From Streptosporangium pseudovulgare (GTDB lineage: Bacteria > Actinomycetota > Actinomycetes > Streptosporangiales > Streptosporangiaceae): DNA of 64,000 nucleotides. The stretch spans positions 124,001 through 188,000 of the forward strand of contig NZ_BMQJ01000002.1 of assembly GCF_014648055.1 (NCBI RefSeq), in the 5' to 3' direction. The translations under genes and the position numbers were made by a program. Shown piece after piece: positions 32,976 to 42,496 of this stretch (positions are counted from its first letter, which is position 1; every line of letters begins with the position of its first letter). The notes below the pieces were generated by a model that worked only from the letters and a program-made list of their open reading frames with translations, was not told the origin of the DNA and ran no database searches.

Positions 32976-35900
32976 ATGCGGGACGACGAGAAGAGACGCG
33001 GCGCGAGACGGCGGCGGACGGTCCCGATCGCCGTACTGGCCCTCGGCGTCTGCGTCGCGGCCGCGATCGGCCTGCCCCAGGCCGCCTGGGCGCAGTCCCG
33101 CACCCCGGGCGCCGAGCGGGGCGCGGCGAGGGCCGACTGCCCCCCGACCTCCGAGATCTGCCTGGAGAACAGCCTCCCCGGCAACCCCTACAGCGAGTGG
33201 AACGTGCCCGGGGCCGGCAGCAGCAACATCCAGGGCTACCCGGTCCAGATGAGCGTCAACAAGGGGGAGACCGCGCAGTTCAAGGTGAGCACCCCCGCGG
33301 CCGCCTACCGCATGGACATCTACCGCGTCGGATACTACGGCGGCATGGGGGCGCGGAAGATCACCACGATCAGGCCCTCCGTGCCGCTGCCCCAGACGCA
33401 GCCGGCCTGCCTGAGCGACGCGGTGACCGGACTGATCGACTGCGGCAACTGGAGCGTGTCCGCCTCCTGGGCGGTGCCGGGTGACGCCGTCTCCGGGGTC
33501 TACCTCGCCAACATGGTCAGGGAGGACGGGGTGAGCGGCGTCAGCCAGCTCATATTCGTCGTCCGGGACGACTCGGGCGGCTCGGACCTGCTGGTCCAGA
33601 CCGCCGACGCGACCTGGCAGGCGTACAACACCTACGGCGGGAACAGCCTGTACGTGGGCAGTCCCGCCGGACGCGCCTTCAAGGTCAGCTACAACCGCCC
33701 GGTCATCACCCGCGCCAAGTGGCCGGAGACCTACTTCTTCGACTCCGAGTACCCGATGGTCCGGTGGCTTGAGGCCAACGGCTACGACGTGAGCTACACC
33801 TCCAGCATCGACACCGCCTCACGGGGCGCGGAGCTGCTGGAGCACAAGGTGTTCTTCGCCATGGGCCACGCCGAGTACTGGTCCAACGACATGCGGGACA
33901 ACGTGCAGAACGCCCGGGACGCGGGCATCAACCTCGCCTTCTTCACCGGAAACGACATCTTCTGGAAGACGAGGTGGGAGAACAGCATCGACAGCGCCGG
34001 CGTCCCGTTCCGCACGCTCGTCTGCTACAAGGAGACCCTGGCCAACGCCAAGATCGACCCGAGCCCCCAGTGGACCGGCACGTGGCGGGACCCCCGTTTC
34101 TCCCCGCCCTCGAACGGCGGCAGACCGGAGAACGCCGTCACCGGCACCCTGTACCGGGTCAACGGCAACGTCAACGACTCGATAGTCGTCCCCGCGGAGT
34201 ACGGCCCCATGCGCCTCTGGCGCAACACGTCGATCGCGACCCTCCAGCCCGGTGAGCAGGCGGTGTTCCCCGCCGGGACGCTGGGGTACGAGTGGAACGA
34301 GACGCCGGAGGACGCGTCCACCCCGCAGGGGCCGGTGAAGCTCTCCCAGACGACGCTGGCCTACCCCACCCAGATCCTGCTCGACTTCGGCGGCACGTAC
34401 GGCGCCGGGGTGGCCACGCACCACCTGACGCTCTACAAGGTCACGAGCGGCGCGCTCGTCTTCGGCGCGGGGACCATCCAGTGGTCGTGGGGCCTGGACG
34501 CCAACCACGACCGGGGAGCCGGAACCCCCACGGACATCCGGATGCAGCAGGCGACGGTCAACCTCCTCGCCGACATGCGGGCCCAGCCGGCGTCCCTCCA
34601 GGCGGGCCTGGTCCCGGCGACCCCGTCGACGGACGTCACCCCCCCGACGTCGGCCATCACCTCCCCGTCGAGCGGCGCCTCGGTGGCGGGGCAGACGCCC
34701 GTCTCGATCCAGGGGACGGCGGTCGACACCGGAGGCGGCGTCGTGGCGGGCGTCGAGGTCTCGGTCGACGGCGGCGGCACGTGGCAGCAGGCGACGGGCC
34801 GCGCGAACTGGAGGTTCGACTGGACGACCGGCGCCCCCGGCCCGGTGACGATCCTGTCCCGGGCGGTGGACGACATCGGCAACGTCCAGAAGACCCCGAC
34901 CGTCCTGAACGTCACCGTCAACGCGGGATGCCCCTGCACCATCTGGCCGCCGGACGCCACACCCGCCGAAGCCTCGAAGAACGACCCCGTGGGAATCGAG
35001 GTCGGGGTCAGGTTCCGCTCGGCGAGCGAGGGCTTCATCACGGGGATCAGGTTCTACAAGGGCCCGACCAACACCGGAACGCACATCGGCAACCTCTGGA
35101 CCAACACGGGGACGCTCCTGGCGACCGCGACGTTCACCGACGAGACGGCGGACGGCTGGCAGCAGGTGAGCTTCCCGGCGCCCGTCCCGGTGCGCGCCGG
35201 CATCACCTACGTCGCCTCCTACTTCGCGCCCAGGGGAAACTACGCGGTGACGAGGGACTACTTCAACAAGGCCTACTCGAACGGCCTGCTCACCGCGCTC
35301 GCGAACGGCACGGACGGCGGCAACGGCCTGTACACCTACAGCAAGGTGAGCACCTTCCCGACCAGCACCTACCGGGCGACCAACGCATGGGTCGACGTGG
35401 TGTTCACGGCGTCGAGCAGCCTCTGGGACGACACGGCGGTGCCGGCCGTCCCGACCCAGCCCGACTCCAAGGCGGTCGCCCTCGGCCTGAAGTTCCAGGC
35501 GTCGGTACCGGGCTTCATCAGGGGGATCAGGTTCTACAAGGGCCCGCAGAACACCGGAGCCCACACCGGAAGCCTGTGGACCCTCGACGGCCGGCTGCTC
35601 GGGAGCGTCACCTTCACCGGCGAGACCGCGTCCGGGTGGCAGCAGGCGATCTTCCCCACGCCCATCCCGATCGACGCGAGCACCACCTACGTGATCTCCT
35701 ACCACACGACGTCGGGGTACTACTCGGTCACGAGACCGTACTTCACCACGCAGTACTCGCGCGGCCGGCTCACCGCCCTCGCCGACGGCGCGGCCGGAGG
35801 AAACGGCGTGTACACCTACAGCGGGACGAACGTCTTCCCGACCAGCACCTACAAGGCCGCCAACTACTGGGTCGACGTGCTCTTCGACGGCACCCAGACC

Positions 35901-36062
35901 CCGGCCGCCGCCGCCGCGGCGGCGGCCCCGCGCCGGAGTTCCGCCCCGGACGCCGCGGGGCCGTCCGCGGCGGGCGCCGGCGGCTCCCGCGACGCCGCGC
36001 CGGAGAGAAGCCGGCCCTCGCCGCGGGGGGCCGGCGCACCGGCCGCCGCCCGCCTCGCGTGA
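32976..36062 (+). CDS. Secreted protein with dimethylformamidase-like, Ig-like and two DUF4082 domains
   Basis: This 1028-residue exported protein has a signal peptide (RRTVPIAVLALGVCVAAAIG to AWAQ). A large N-terminal domain, about 40-545, resembles the N,N-dimethylformamidase beta-subunit-like family (YRVGYYGGMGARK, DATWQAYNTYGGNSLY, VFFAMGHAEYWSNDMRDN, LAFFTGNDIFWKTRWE). An Ig-like domain (about 555-650) and two DUF4082 modules (about 655-805 and 815-970) follow, then an Ala8 tract and a disordered basic tail. The reaction is unknown; many such secreted proteins occur near glycan genes. DUF4082 links it to the ice-binding-like protein 10 kb away. The start is ATG 32976; a TTG lies 6 bases upstream. 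Confidence 0.85.
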   Translation: MRDDEKRRGARRRRTVPIAVLALGVCVAAAIGLPQAAWAQSRTPGAERGAARADCPPTSEICLENSLPGNPYSEWNVPGAGSSNIQGYPVQMSVNKGETAQFKVSTPAAAYRMDIYRVGYYGGMGARKITTIRPSVPLPQTQPACLSDAVTGLIDCGNWSVSASWAVPGDAVSGVYLANMVREDGVSGVSQLIFVVRDDSGGSDLLVQTADATWQAYNTYGGNSLYVGSPAGRAFKVSYNRPVITRAKWPETYFFDSEYPMVRWLEANGYDVSYTSSIDTASRGAELLEHKVFFAMGHAEYWSNDMRDNVQNARDAGINLAFFTGNDIFWKTRWENSIDSAGVPFRTLVCYKETLANAKIDPSPQWTGTWRDPRFSPPSNGGRPENAVTGTLYRVNGNVNDSIVVPAEYGPMRLWRNTSIATLQPGEQAVFPAGTLGYEWNETPEDASTPQGPVKLSQTTLAYPTQILLDFGGTYGAGVATHHLTLYKVTSGALVFGAGTIQWSWGLDANHDRGAGTPTDIRMQQATVNLLADMRAQPASLQAGLVPATPSTDVTPPTSAITSPSSGASVAGQTPVSIQGTAVDTGGGVVAGVEVSVDGGGTWQQATGRANWRFDWTTGAPGPVTILSRAVDDIGNVQKTPTVLNVTVNAGCPCTIWPPDATPAEASKNDPVGIEVGVRFRSASEGFITGIRFYKGPTNTGTHIGNLWTNTGTLLATATFTDETADGWQQVSFPAPVPVRAGITYVASYFAPRGNYAVTRDYFNKAYSNGLLTALANGTDGGNGLYTYSKVSTFPTSTYRATNAWVDVVFTASSSLWDDTAVPAVPTQPDSKAVALGLKFQASVPGFIRGIRFYKGPQNTGAHTGSLWTLDGRLLGSVTFTGETASGWQQAIFPTPIPIDASTTYVISYHTTSGYYSVTRPYFTTQYSRGRLTALADGAAGGNGVYTYSGTNVFPTSTYKAANYWVDVLFDGTQTPAAAAAAAAPRRSSAPDAAGPSAAGAGGSRDAAPERSRPSPRGAGAPAAARLA

Positions 36063-36080
36063 CCGGATCGGAGCGCGCGC

Positions 36081-37217
36081 ATGAGAATAGTCCGGGTGAG
36101 CTACCGGGTGCCGCCCGAGCGGGGCGGCAAGGAGCGGCACGTCGACTGCCTCACCCGGGAACAGCTGGGCCGCGGCCACGAGGTGGCGCTCGCCTTCCGG
36201 CGCGGGAGCACCGTGCCGGAGGGGGCGGCCGTGCTGCCGCTCCGGCCGACCGTGCTGTCCCGGGCGCTCGCGACGAGGTCCGACGTCCTCGCGTTCGCGG
36301 CCGAGGTGGCGCACGCGCTGCGGCACGCCGGCCGGGCCGATCTGGTGCACCTGCACGGGGACCACGTCGAGGCGGCCGTCCTGGGACCGTTCTGCCGGCG
36401 ACGCGGCGTGCCGCTGGTGCTCACCGTGCACGGCGCCCTCTCCCGGCGCCACCACCGGGTGGCGCGCAGGGCGCTGGGCGCGGTCGACGCGTTCATCGCC
36501 CTGGGGTCCCGGCCGGCGCGCGACCTGGTGGAGCTCGGCGCCGACCCGCGCCGCGTCCTGACCATGTCGAGCGGGCTGGACCTCGCGGGCATGCCGCGCC
36601 CCGGGCCCCCGGCGGCGCGGGAGCCGGGCCTGGTCGTCAGCGTCGGTTCCCTGGACCCGGTGAAGAACCACGATCTCGTGATCGAGGCGGTGCGCCTCGT
36701 CCGCCGTACCAGGCCGGAGGTCCGCCTGGTCATCGCCGGTGACGGCCCGGAGCGGAGCCGGCTGTCGCGGCTCTCGGAGGCGGGCGGCCCGATCGAGCTG
36801 GCCGGCCCGCTCTCCCGGGACGAGGTGTACGGACTGCTCCGGCGGGCGCAGGTCTTCGTCCTCGCCTCGCGCCGCCTTCCCGGCAAGGGAGAGGGGGTGC
36901 CGACCGCGGCGCTGGAGGCGCTGGCCCTCGGCACCCCCGTGGTCCTCTCGTCCGAGGCCTCCCTCGACCCGGTCGTCCGGGACGGCGGAGCCTACCGCAC
37001 GTTCGAATCCGGCTCGCTGGACGGGCTGGTCTCGGCCCTCGGCGCGGTGCTCGACGACGAGGAGGCACGCGACCGGATGAGCGCGCGCGGGCCGCGGGCG
37101 GTGGCGGACCTGGGCTGGCCGGCGGTCGCGAGCCGGGTCGAGGAGTGGTACCGCGTCGCCTTGGACACCGCTCTGGACGCCGCCCCGGACGCGGCACGGC
37201 CCGGCGGCGGGCGGTGA
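36081..37217 (+). CDS. Family 4 glycosyltransferase
   Basis: This 378-residue GT-B enzyme has the N-terminal YRVPPERGGKERHVDCLTRE Gly-rich acceptor loop, LVHLHGDHVEAAVLG, and the donor-site C-terminal domain with SVGSLDPVKNHDLVIEAV and the E-x7-E type segment KGEGVPTAALEALALGTPVV. It probably adds one sugar of the repeat unit from a nucleotide donor on the cytoplasmic face. It starts 18 bases after the dimethylformamidase-like gene and probably shares its transcript, converging on the flippase gene. Confidence 0.9.
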   Translation: MRIVRVSYRVPPERGGKERHVDCLTREQLGRGHEVALAFRRGSTVPEGAAVLPLRPTVLSRALATRSDVLAFAAEVAHALRHAGRADLVHLHGDHVEAAVLGPFCRRRGVPLVLTVHGALSRRHHRVARRALGAVDAFIALGSRPARDLVELGADPRRVLTMSSGLDLAGMPRPGPPAAREPGLVVSVGSLDPVKNHDLVIEAVRLVRRTRPEVRLVIAGDGPERSRLSRLSEAGGPIELAGPLSRDEVYGLLRRAQVFVLASRRLPGKGEGVPTAALEALALGTPVVLSSEASLDPVVRDGGAYRTFESGSLDGLVSALGAVLDDEEARDRMSARGPRAVADLGWPAVASRVEEWYRVALDTALDAAPDAARPGGGR

Positions 37218-37240
37218 GACCCGGTGAGACCCGCCGCCGG

Positions 37241-38599
37241 TCACGGCCGCCGTGCGAGCACCGTCCGGACGCCGCGCCCGGCGCAGGAGAGCAACGAGAC
37301 CACGGAACGCAGGTCGGAGGGCCGGGGCAGCAGGTCCCGCGCACCGGCTCCGGCCGTCCGGGCGAACCACAGCACCTCGGCCACCGCCATGGCGGTGTAG
37401 CTCACGCTGGAGGCCAGCGCGGCCCCGGCGGCGCCGTACCGCGGTATCAGCACGGCGTTCATCCCGAGGTTCGCCGCGAGGGCGCCCACGGCGACGGAGG
37501 CCATCGCCATGGGGCGGCGCAGCCGTACCAGGTACTGCTCGACCGGCCGCAGAAGCGACCACGCGACCATCCCGGGGGCGAGGACGAGCAGCGGCGTCAC
37601 GCTCCCCGCGAAGGGGGCGCCGTACAGCAGGGGGATCAGCGTCGGCGAGGCGACCGCCAGCGCGCCGACGCTGATCGAGGAGAGCAGCAGGTTGAGGCGG
37701 AGCGTGCGCAGGGTGGCCCCCTGGGCGGACGATTCGTCCTCGACCGCCTGGTGGGGCAGCGTGACCTGTGCCATCGCGTCCGTCGGGATCCTCGCGAGGG
37801 ACAGGAACGCCATCGCGGTGGTGTACAGGCCCACCTCGGCCGGTGACACGAAGGCGTTCAGCAGCAGGACGTCGACGGTCAGCAGCAGGTGGAAGGCGAC
37901 CGGCCCTATGTGGTAGCGGCCGGACAGCGAGAGCTGCTCGCGGGCGAGCGCCGCCTCCCCGCGTACGGCGGAGCGGCCGAGCGACCGGACGAACAGCGCG
38001 AAGGGCACGACCGTGGAGGCCGACCAGCAGACGACCACGATCGGAAGGGTGAGCCGCCCGACGACCGCGAGCGCCAGGATCGGGAGGTACAGGACGAGCG
38101 CCGCCGTGACCACCGATCGGTTGACCAGCCCGTTCTGGGACCCGAGGAGCAGGATCCCCTTGAGGTTGACCGCCGCGACCCCGAACGGCACCGTGGCGAG
38201 GGCCATGATCATGAGATGCGGCGCCGGGAGGGGGATGAGGGCGAGCACGACCCCGAGGGCGACCAGGCCGGCCGCGAGGCCGAGGGTCAGTCCGAGGATC
38301 AGGGCGTTGCCCGCGAGGAACCGGCGGCGTTCGCGGACCGGCCAGAACACCATCTGCGACCTTCCCACCGAGAGGTGGCCCAGGGCGATCGCCATCCCGG
38401 CGGTGGTCGTGATCGTCGCGTAGACGCCCCGGCCCTCGGGCAGCAGGGCACGTGCCAGGAAGACCCCCGCCATCGCCGCCAGGGCGAGCGGCAGCGCCTG
38501 GCTGACCATGGTCTGGACGACCCTCGCGAGGTGGTCCTCGTTCATGACCGGGGCGGGGAGGACGGGCCGCCCGGGGTCGCGTGTCCGGCTACCGCGCAC
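37241..38599 (-). CDS. Polysaccharide flippase (Wzx-like)
   Basis: This 452-residue membrane protein (434 if started at the ATG 38545) has about 12-14 hydrophobic segments and the MVF/Polysacc_synt layout. It begins with ARVVQTMVSQALPLALAAMAG and has LLLTVDVLLLNAFVSPAEVGLYTTAMAF in the middle, a hallmark of lipid-linked-oligosaccharide flippases. It would move undecaprenyl-linked repeat units outward. The GTG at 38599 has a GAGGG 7 bases upstream and overlaps the previous gene by 11 bases, so coupled translation is likely. It ends the five-gene minus operon. Confidence 0.88.
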   Translation of the reverse strand: MRGSRTRDPGRPVLPAPVMNEDHLARVVQTMVSQALPLALAAMAGVFLARALLPEGRGVYATITTTAGMAIALGHLSVGRSQMVFWPVRERRRFLAGNALILGLTLGLAAGLVALGVVLALIPLPAPHLMIMALATVPFGVAAVNLKGILLLGSQNGLVNRSVVTAALVLYLPILALAVVGRLTLPIVVVCWSASTVVPFALFVRSLGRSAVRGEAALAREQLSLSGRYHIGPVAFHLLLTVDVLLLNAFVSPAEVGLYTTAMAFLSLARIPTDAMAQVTLPHQAVEDESSAQGATLRTLRLNLLLSSISVGALAVASPTLIPLLYGAPFAGSVTPLLVLAPGMVAWSLLRPVEQYLVRLRRPMAMASVAVGALAANLGMNAVLIPRYGAAGAALASSVSYTAMAVAEVLWFARTAGAGARDLLPRPSDLRSVVSLLSCAGRGVRTVLARRP

Positions 38600-39818
38600 G
38601 GCGGGCCCTCAGGAGCCTGCGGTACAGGACGATGTGCTCCTCGGCGACGACGTCCATGCCGAGGTTCTTCCGCACCCAGGCGCGTGCCGCGTTCCCCAGC
38701 GACAGGGCGAGGCCGGGGTCGTCGAGCAGCCGGACGACGCCCTCGGCCAGGGCCGCCGGGTCCGCGGGGGGCACGAGGACGCCGCGGTCCTCCAGCAGTT
38801 CGGGGGTGCCGCCCACCGCGGTGGCGACGATCGGCCGGCCCGCGGCCATCGCCTCCATGACCGCGTTGCTCAGCCCCTCGGAGACCGACGGGAGGACAAC
38901 CACGTCGGCGCGGGCCAGGAGTCCCCCGGTGTCCACGCGGAATCCCAGGAACCGGACGTCCACCCCGAGCGCGCTCGCCTGCTCCTCAAGACGCCGGCGC
39001 TCGGCGCCGTCCCCGACGAGCACGAACGTGCACGGACGGCCGCTCCGGGAGAGCAGCGCGGCGGCGTCGATGAGGAACCGGTGGCCCTTGTTCTCGCTGA
39101 GACGCGCCACGCACACGATCAGGGGCAGCGCCGTGTCGACGTGTTCCGGCTCGACCGGGTCGAACGCCGGGTCCGGAAGCCCGTTGTAGATCACGCTCAC
39201 CTTGCGGGCCGGTACGCCCTCGACCTCCCGGGTGCCCTTCGCGATGGCCACCGCGTTGGCGACGACCTGGTCGGTGATGGCCGTCACGGCTCTTTCGAGG
39301 GCGACGTACCCCGGGCGCCGCGGCTTGAGGTAGCCCTGTGTGCGTCGTCCCGTGACCACGACCGGAACCCGCGCTAACCGCGCGGCGACGGCCCCCAGGA
39401 CGTAACCCTCGTAGAGGAACCCGTGCAGGACGTCGGGCCGGAGCCGTCTCAGCAGCCTGACGAGACGGAGGAACGCCGCCAGGTTCCGGGCGAGACCCAC
39501 CGGGCCGGGCGACCGGCGGGAGAAGCCGAGACGGTGCACCGCGATCCCCTCGGCGAGGAGGGCCGCCTCACGCGGCCCGCCCTTCGACAGGACGAACACG
39601 TGCGTCTCGACGCCCCTGCGGTGCAGCTCCCCCGCGAGCAGGACCAGCTGTTTCTCCGCGCCTCCCAGCCCCAGGTGCCCCGTGACGAGTACGACACGCT
39701 GAACATCGGCTTCGTCTTCCACCGCCATGACAGGCCCTTCGCTCGGAACGACATCGACCTTCGCTTCTTTCGCGGGAGGCGCCGTCGCACCCCGCGACGG
39801 GCCCGGGGAGGAGCTCAT
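38589..39818 (-). CDS. Family 4 glycosyltransferase
   Basis: This 409-residue GT-B enzyme has an N-terminal disordered 40 residues, then VVLVTGHLGLGGAEKQLVLL (the usual GT4 loop), DVLHGFLYEGYVLGAVAARL, VCVARLSENKGHRFLIDAAA at the start of the donor domain, and VSEGLSNAVMEAMAAGRPIV as the Glu-x7-Glu motif. It begins with an ATG that overlaps the stop of the Wzy-like gene (ATGA, 39815-39818) and ends overlapping the flippase start. Confidence 0.92.
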   Translation of the reverse strand: MSSSPGPSRGATAPPAKEAKVDVVPSEGPVMAVEDEADVQRVVLVTGHLGLGGAEKQLVLLAGELHRRGVETHVFVLSKGGPREAALLAEGIAVHRLGFSRRSPGPVGLARNLAAFLRLVRLLRRLRPDVLHGFLYEGYVLGAVAARLARVPVVVTGRRTQGYLKPRRPGYVALERAVTAITDQVVANAVAIAKGTREVEGVPARKVSVIYNGLPDPAFDPVEPEHVDTALPLIVCVARLSENKGHRFLIDAAALLSRSGRPCTFVLVGDGAERRRLEEQASALGVDVRFLGFRVDTGGLLARADVVVLPSVSEGLSNAVMEAMAAGRPIVATAVGGTPELLEDRGVLVPPADPAALAEGVVRLLDDPGLALSLGNAARAWVRKNLGMDVVAEEHIVLYRRLLRARRAR

Positions 39819-41068
39819 GTCCGTGAGCCCGGGGCGGCGGACGCCGCCGCGTCCGCGGCCTGGGCGGGAGGATCGTCCTCCCGGAACGGCGTCCTGGTCC
39901 ACGCGATCGCGGACAGCAGGCTCGTGACCATCACGATGGGCATGCGCTGGCGGAAGATGAGACCTATGTTCGACATGGTGGTCGCGTACGCGACCGTGCC
40001 CGGGATGACGAAGAGCATGATGATCAGCAGCATTCTCCGGTCGTAGCGCCACAGCCGGCGGAACCCTTCGGCCGCGCAGTAGAGGAGGTAGTACCAGAGC
40101 ACGGTGTCCACCTTCCCGAACTGCAGCGCCAGGCTGCCGGACATCCAGGGGAACGGGGCCAGGACCGTGTAGACGATCTTCGGGCCGAGCGCGTTCCAGG
40201 CGTCGCCGTCGTCTTCGAAGACCACCCCCGAGCCGCCCTCCGCGTTGGCGAACCGGACCTGTGCCGACTGGCCGCGCTCCAGTTGCTCCTGCAGGATCTC
40301 GGCGGCGGGAAGCTCGCCGGTGCCCTGGACGGCGACCAGGACGGGCACGGCGAGCGCGGCCACGACGAGAAGGGTCCGCGGGGAGACGGCGCGCCTGATC
40401 CGGGCGACGCCGAGGAGCAGCGGCAGGCCGCACATGAACACCATGTACGGGCGCACGTGCCAGAGCGCCCACAGCAGCGGGGTGAGCAGCAACAGCTTGC
40501 GCATGCCGAACCGCTGCATGTTCGAGGCGGCGAGGGCGAGGCAGGCCAGGACGAGGAACGCGTTGAGACCGTCCTTGAACGTGTCGGACGTGTGCAGCAG
40601 GAACCCCGGGAGGAAGGCCGTGATGACGAGCAGCCGGAACGCCGCGCGCTCGTCGGCGCCGACGAGCCGCGCGAACCTGTACATGACGACGCACAGCCCG
40701 CAGGCGATGAGCGCGACGACGGCCGTGCACGCCAGCGGTGCCCGCCCGCCGCACAGGTACACGACGATCGCGAAGAGGTGGCAGGGCACCGAGATGGAAT
40801 ATATGGGGCCGACCTGCTCGGAACTGACGAACTGCACCCCGTGGTGTCTCCAGTACTCGGCGATCTCCACGGCCTTGGCCTCGTAGTAGAGGTTGTCCCC
40901 GCCGTAGTCGATGAAGCCGGACCGCGTCACCAGGACGTTGACGGCCAGCCGGACGACGAAGGCGGCCATCAGCACGGAGAGGATCCTCCCTGCCAGCCGC
41001 GCCTCGAAGCTCGCGTGGACCATGAGAATGAGCGTCACCGCGACGACGGCGACGACGATGTACTCCAT
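39815..41068 (-). CDS. Polytopic membrane protein, candidate polysaccharide polymerase (Wzy/EpsG-like)
   Basis: This 417-residue protein has about 10-11 hydrophobic segments, with charged loops such as YEAKAVEIAEYWRHHGVQF and QEQLERGQSAQVRFANAEG between them. It has no glycosyltransferase motif. In a locus that already holds a flippase, an initiating transferase and a tyrosine kinase, a protein of this type and size is the best candidate for the Wzy polymerase. Wzy proteins share almost no sequence, so this is inferred from topology and context. It is coupled to the downstream GT4. Confidence 0.65.
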   Translation of the reverse strand: MEYIVVAVVAVTLILMVHASFEARLAGRILSVLMAAFVVRLAVNVLVTRSGFIDYGGDNLYYEAKAVEIAEYWRHHGVQFVSSEQVGPIYSISVPCHLFAIVVYLCGGRAPLACTAVVALIACGLCVVMYRFARLVGADERAAFRLLVITAFLPGFLLHTSDTFKDGLNAFLVLACLALAASNMQRFGMRKLLLLTPLLWALWHVRPYMVFMCGLPLLLGVARIRRAVSPRTLLVVAALAVPVLVAVQGTGELPAAEILQEQLERGQSAQVRFANAEGGSGVVFEDDGDAWNALGPKIVYTVLAPFPWMSGSLALQFGKVDTVLWYYLLYCAAEGFRRLWRYDRRMLLIIMLFVIPGTVAYATTMSNIGLIFRQRMPIVMVTSLLSAIAWTRTPFREDDPPAQAADAAASAAPGSRT

Positions 41069-41217
41069 GACGGATCACCTGGTATTCGTCGGCTCGCTGC
41101 GCGCGGTCCCGGCCGGGGACGTCCGGCTCCGGGACCCGAGGCGATTCGGGTGGCGGACCGGGAGGGTCGCGGAAGGCTCACGACGGGCGCCGCGGCGTCC
41201 CGGCGCGTGGCCGGCGG

Positions 41218-42348
41218 TCACGAGCAGACCTCGTCGTACAGCCTGTCGAACCATTCCGCCGCCCGGCCGATGTCCATGAGCCCGGCGCTGTCGCGGGCGC
41301 CCTCGCGAAGGCGCGCGTGGACTTCGGGACGCATCGCCCGCAGGATGCCCTCGGCGAGGGCGTCCGGGTCCCCGGGCCGGGTGAGCAGGCCGTTCCGCTC
41401 GTGCTCCACCAGGTCGGGCACTCCGCCGACGGCGGTGGACACCACGGGCACCCCCGCGGCGAGGGCCTCCATGACGACGACCGGGAGGCCCTCGTAGTCG
41501 GAGCTGAGCACGAGGAGGTCGGCGGCGGCGACCAGGTGACCGGCCTCCGCCACGTGTCCCACGAGTCGCACGCCGTCCAGTCCGAGTTCGGCGACGCGCT
41601 GGGCCACCGGCGCGCGCAGCGGGCCGGACCCGGCGAGCAGGAACATCGCGCGCGGCTCCTGGGCGATCACCTTCGCCGCGGCCTCGACGAGCAGCGCGTG
41701 GTTCTTCTGCGGGCGGAGATTGGCCGCGTGCACGATGAGGAAGGCCCCCTCGGGAACGTCCCACTCCCTCCTGGTCCGTTCCGCCCGCTGCGCCCGGCGG
41801 CGCTGTTCCTCGACCCGGACGCCGTGCACGCGGACGGACAGGTTCCGCGCGCGGGCGCTGGTGCGCGCCGCGGCGACCTGCGGGGAGACCGCCACGGTCC
41901 GGCTGTCCAGCCAGGCGGTCGCCTGGTCGAGCACCATCGTCAGGGGCCGGTACCGGACGTTGTGGACGGTCGAGATCAGAACCGGGCGGGTCCTCCACAA
42001 CCGGGACGCCGGCCGGAGCAGCGACGCCGGAAGGGGAGAGTGGATGTTGAGCACGTCGGGCTCCAGCCGTCTGACCTCCCGTACGAGATGAACGAGGCGG
42101 AGCGGGCGGGGGCGGGAGGTGAGGTCGACGACGCGGATGCCCGCCGCTCGCAGCCGCCCGGTCAGCTCCGCGGTGTCCGCCGTCATGCACACGACGGTGT
42201 AGCGCCTGCCCGAGGGAGGCGTGGCGAGCAGCCGCTCCACGAGCAGGACCTCGGCGCCGCCCACATCGAGTGTTTTGATCACCTCGCAGACGTGTGCGCC
42301 GCTCACCGCGCCGCCCCGGGCGGGCGGGTCCTCTCTCTGCTCTCTCAT
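41218..42348 (-). CDS. Family 4 glycosyltransferase
   Basis: This 376-residue GT-B enzyme has HVCEVIKTLDVGGAEVLLVERL at the N-terminus, DVLNIHSPLPASLLRPASR, HAANLRPQKNHALLVEAAAK opening the donor domain, and DYEGLPVVVMEALAAGVPVV as the Glu-x7-Glu signature. The ATG 42348 follows a GAGG; the frame is open further upstream without family residues. It sits 149 bases before the Wzy-like gene in the same direction. Confidence 0.92.
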   Translation of the reverse strand: MREQREDPPARGGAVSGAHVCEVIKTLDVGGAEVLLVERLLATPPSGRRYTVVCMTADTAELTGRLRAAGIRVVDLTSRPRPLRLVHLVREVRRLEPDVLNIHSPLPASLLRPASRLWRTRPVLISTVHNVRYRPLTMVLDQATAWLDSRTVAVSPQVAAARTSARARNLSVRVHGVRVEEQRRRAQRAERTRREWDVPEGAFLIVHAANLRPQKNHALLVEAAAKVIAQEPRAMFLLAGSGPLRAPVAQRVAELGLDGVRLVGHVAEAGHLVAAADLLVLSSDYEGLPVVVMEALAAGVPVVSTAVGGVPDLVEHERNGLLTRPGDPDALAEGILRAMRPEVHARLREGARDSAGLMDIGRAAEWFDRLYDEVCS

Positions 42349-42496
42349 GTCTCGAACAACCTCTCCGTGTGGCCGCGGCCGCGGGCCAAAGGTCTCCTGG
42401 TCAGGTTCCACGCCGTCCCGCGGCCGCGGAGGGGTGGCGCGCCGCCTCGGGCGCCGTCCATGTCCCCCGCCGCGTCCCCCGCGGACGCCGGGACGG

